DNA of 52,653 nucleotides. It comes from Candidatus Falkowiibacteriota bacterium. GTDB lineage: Bacteria > Patescibacteriota > Patescibacteriia > UBA11705 > JABHMO01. Position numbers and translations under genes: made by a program. The number at the start of each line of letters is the position of its first letter. The first letter of the stretch is position 1. The stretch covers positions 1 to 52,653 of the forward strand of contig JACRNX010000040.1 of assembly GCA_016214755.1 (NCBI GenBank), given 5' to 3'. The notes beneath the pieces are model-generated. The model was not told the DNA's origin. It saw only the letters and a program-made list of their open reading frames with translations, and did no database searches. Positions 51,826 through 52,653 of the stretch are shown in pieces.

Positions 51826-52000
51826 TGTATTTTAAAGATAGCTCGAACGGAATTTCCTCGCCGCGAGGAGCGCGGCTCGGAACGGACGGGGGGCAAAAAA
51901 TTGCGACGAAACCGTAACCCTTCCAAACTGCCAAAGAACCTGAAAACAAATCGTCTCGAACCATATTTTGTAAGGGCAAAAGAAATTTTTTCATAAATTT
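51826..52000 (+). repeat. Mosaic of inverted fragments of the recombinase region
   Basis: 51940-51971 is an inverted diverged copy of 50313-50343 (ACAAAATATGGTTCGAG core). CCAAACTGCCAAAGAACCTG (51923-51942) is the reverse complement of CAGGTTCTTTGGCAGTTTGG in the recombinase N-terminal coding region near 51514. TAAGGGCAAAAGAAATTTTT (from 51971) mirrors AAATTTCTTTTGCCCTTA just left of the right arm. No gene is seen here. Confidence 0.75.
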
Positions 52001-52023
52001 TTGGGAAGATTTGGTAAAATAAT

Positions 52024-52548
52024 ATGTCATCAGATATCAATCTCTACACAGAACACCCTGAAAAATATAGCGAGTTGCAAAACTTACGTCCTGATTACAG
52101 GGGTGCCATTGAGACAACTGTTGCTTTGGTAACAAAATATCTCAAAGACAGAAATAAAATCTCTGTTGCTGATTTTTGCGGTGGAATTGGCAATGTAACA
52201 AGAAAAATTGCTGAGCATATTCCAATTTCCAAAGCAACAATTATTGATATCAACAAAGAATTTTTGCATATTGCCGAATCGTCTAGTATAAAAACCGAAA
52301 AACTAGAAACAATACATTCAGACATACTCGAAGTAAAACTTGAAAAAGAATTTGATCTAGTATTGTCCATTTTTGCATATCATCATGTTACAGATAATAA
52401 AAAAGAAAAATATCTCAAGGTTGCTCTAAGTGGTTTAAAAGAAAATGGATTTTTAGTTTTAACAGAAATTTATTCACCTAATCAAGATCTAACTAATCAA
52501 TATTACAGGAAACTTTTAGAAAAACAGATCTTAATCCCACGGGCGTAA
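52024..52548 (+). pseudogene. Class I SAM methyltransferase, 3' end cut by an IS element
   Basis: The 174 remaining codons carry a Rossmann methyltransferase: VADFCGGIGNVTRKIAEHI is motif I (normally DxGxGxG; here FCGGIGN), TIIDINKEFLHIA is motif II, and FDLVLSIFAYHHVTDNKKEK is motif IV and beyond. ALSGLKENGFLVLTEIY is the post-IV strand. The frame then runs from YYRKLLEKQIL into the left end of an IS200/IS605 element and stops after IPRA. Relatives are usually about 220-250 residues, so the tail is lost or lies past the insertion. Its substrate is unknown. TAAAAT lies 4 bp before the ATG. Confidence 0.75.
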
Positions 52549-52653
52549 GCCCGTGGATGAAGACTTCCCGCTATCCTCGTGGTAGAATAGCAGTATATGA
52601 AATTCTATAGACAAGGACATAGCACATATTATGCAAAGTATCATCTAATATTG
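52536..52653 (+). mobile_element. Left end of an IS200/IS605-family element, runs off the window
   Basis: CCACGGGC-GTAA-GCCCGTGG (52537-52556) is the subterminal palindrome typical of these elements. A second imperfect hairpin around GCTATCC (52570) follows. The insertion point is close to 52535. The transposase gene starts at 52597. Confidence 0.85.
52597..52653 (+). CDS. tnpA: IS200/IS605 TnpA (Y1 transposase), partial 5' end
   Basis: The first 19 codons are present, reading MKFYRQGHSTYYAKYHLIL, which matches the start of single-strand Y1 transposases. The HUH motif and catalytic Tyr lie beyond the window. GTGGTAGAATAGCAG upstream shows no strong ribosome site. The assignment also rests on the hairpin left end directly upstream. 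Confidence 0.85.
   Translation, partial: MKFYRQGHSTYYAKYHLIL

Noticed and set aside
51713-52040. Minus-strand frames of about 100 codons upstream of the recombinase
   Set aside because: They are made of the right inverted-repeat arm and mosaic fragments, and mirror the frame across the left arm.

Overview
The window looks like a chromosomal segment of a Patescibacteria (CPR) bacterium, probably of the Parcubacteria type. The inference rests on gene content. There is a PrgI / TraC-like / VirB4 / polytopic-membrane-protein cluster, an ECF sigma factor next to a DUF5667 protein, small proteins of families common in that group (DUF5661, DUF5674, DUF3850), secreted proteins sharing an unnamed surface module, and intergenic DNA packed with short palindromes and word-like repeats. 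TGA is used as stop, so the standard bacterial code applies. No rRNA or marker tree can be run here, so the phylum call is an inference.

Layout. (1) 86-2482, minus strand: a restriction-modification pair (DNA methyltransferase and a TdeIII-type endonuclease broken in a 10-bp homopolymer), followed by a truncated trypsin-like protein. (2) 2651-4631: a HIT protein between two copies of a 169-bp multi-hairpin repeat, then a tight CYTH / DUF3850 / DUF5661 operon. (3) 4880-9477: a methionine block with metG, metK (behind a promoter and a structured leader), a trans-sulfuration-type PLP enzyme and tRNA-Met. (4) 9567-17945: accessory DNA with two copies of a TA-flanked MITE, each between a promoter or promoter-like block and a gene, a remote GHMP-like protein, a 58-codon gene, two Cys-rich lipoproteins, a glycosyltransferase and small housekeeping-like genes. 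(5) 18461-31738: envelope region with ECF sigma / DUF5667, a 1368-aa surface protein, a second surface protein sharing its module, a TPR protein, a lamin-tail/OB-like protein, a GIY-YIG nuclease, and a RAYT-type Y1 transposase relative that has lost its catalytic residues. (6) 31912-41316: a second GIY-YIG nuclease, then a type IV secretion-like operon from a good promoter. (7) 41508-50208: comF, a MurG-like gene, and a division/envelope set (PH-domain protein, FtsB/DivIC, parvulin foldase, RlpA-like, ftsE, ftsX) with tRNA-Thr and tRNA-Ser. (8) 50203-52653: a large serine recombinase between 109-bp inverted repeats, one starting inside the tRNA-Ser 3' end, then a methyltransferase gene cut by the left end of an IS200/IS605 element that runs off the window.

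The strongest leads are these: the catalytically dead RAYT-derived protein and the two 99-codon GIY-YIG nucleases, all next to REP-like palindromes; the recombinase flanked by near-identical inverted repeats; the metK leader RNA candidate; the surface module shared by two secreted proteins; and the palindromic repeats that have entered open reading frames in frame.
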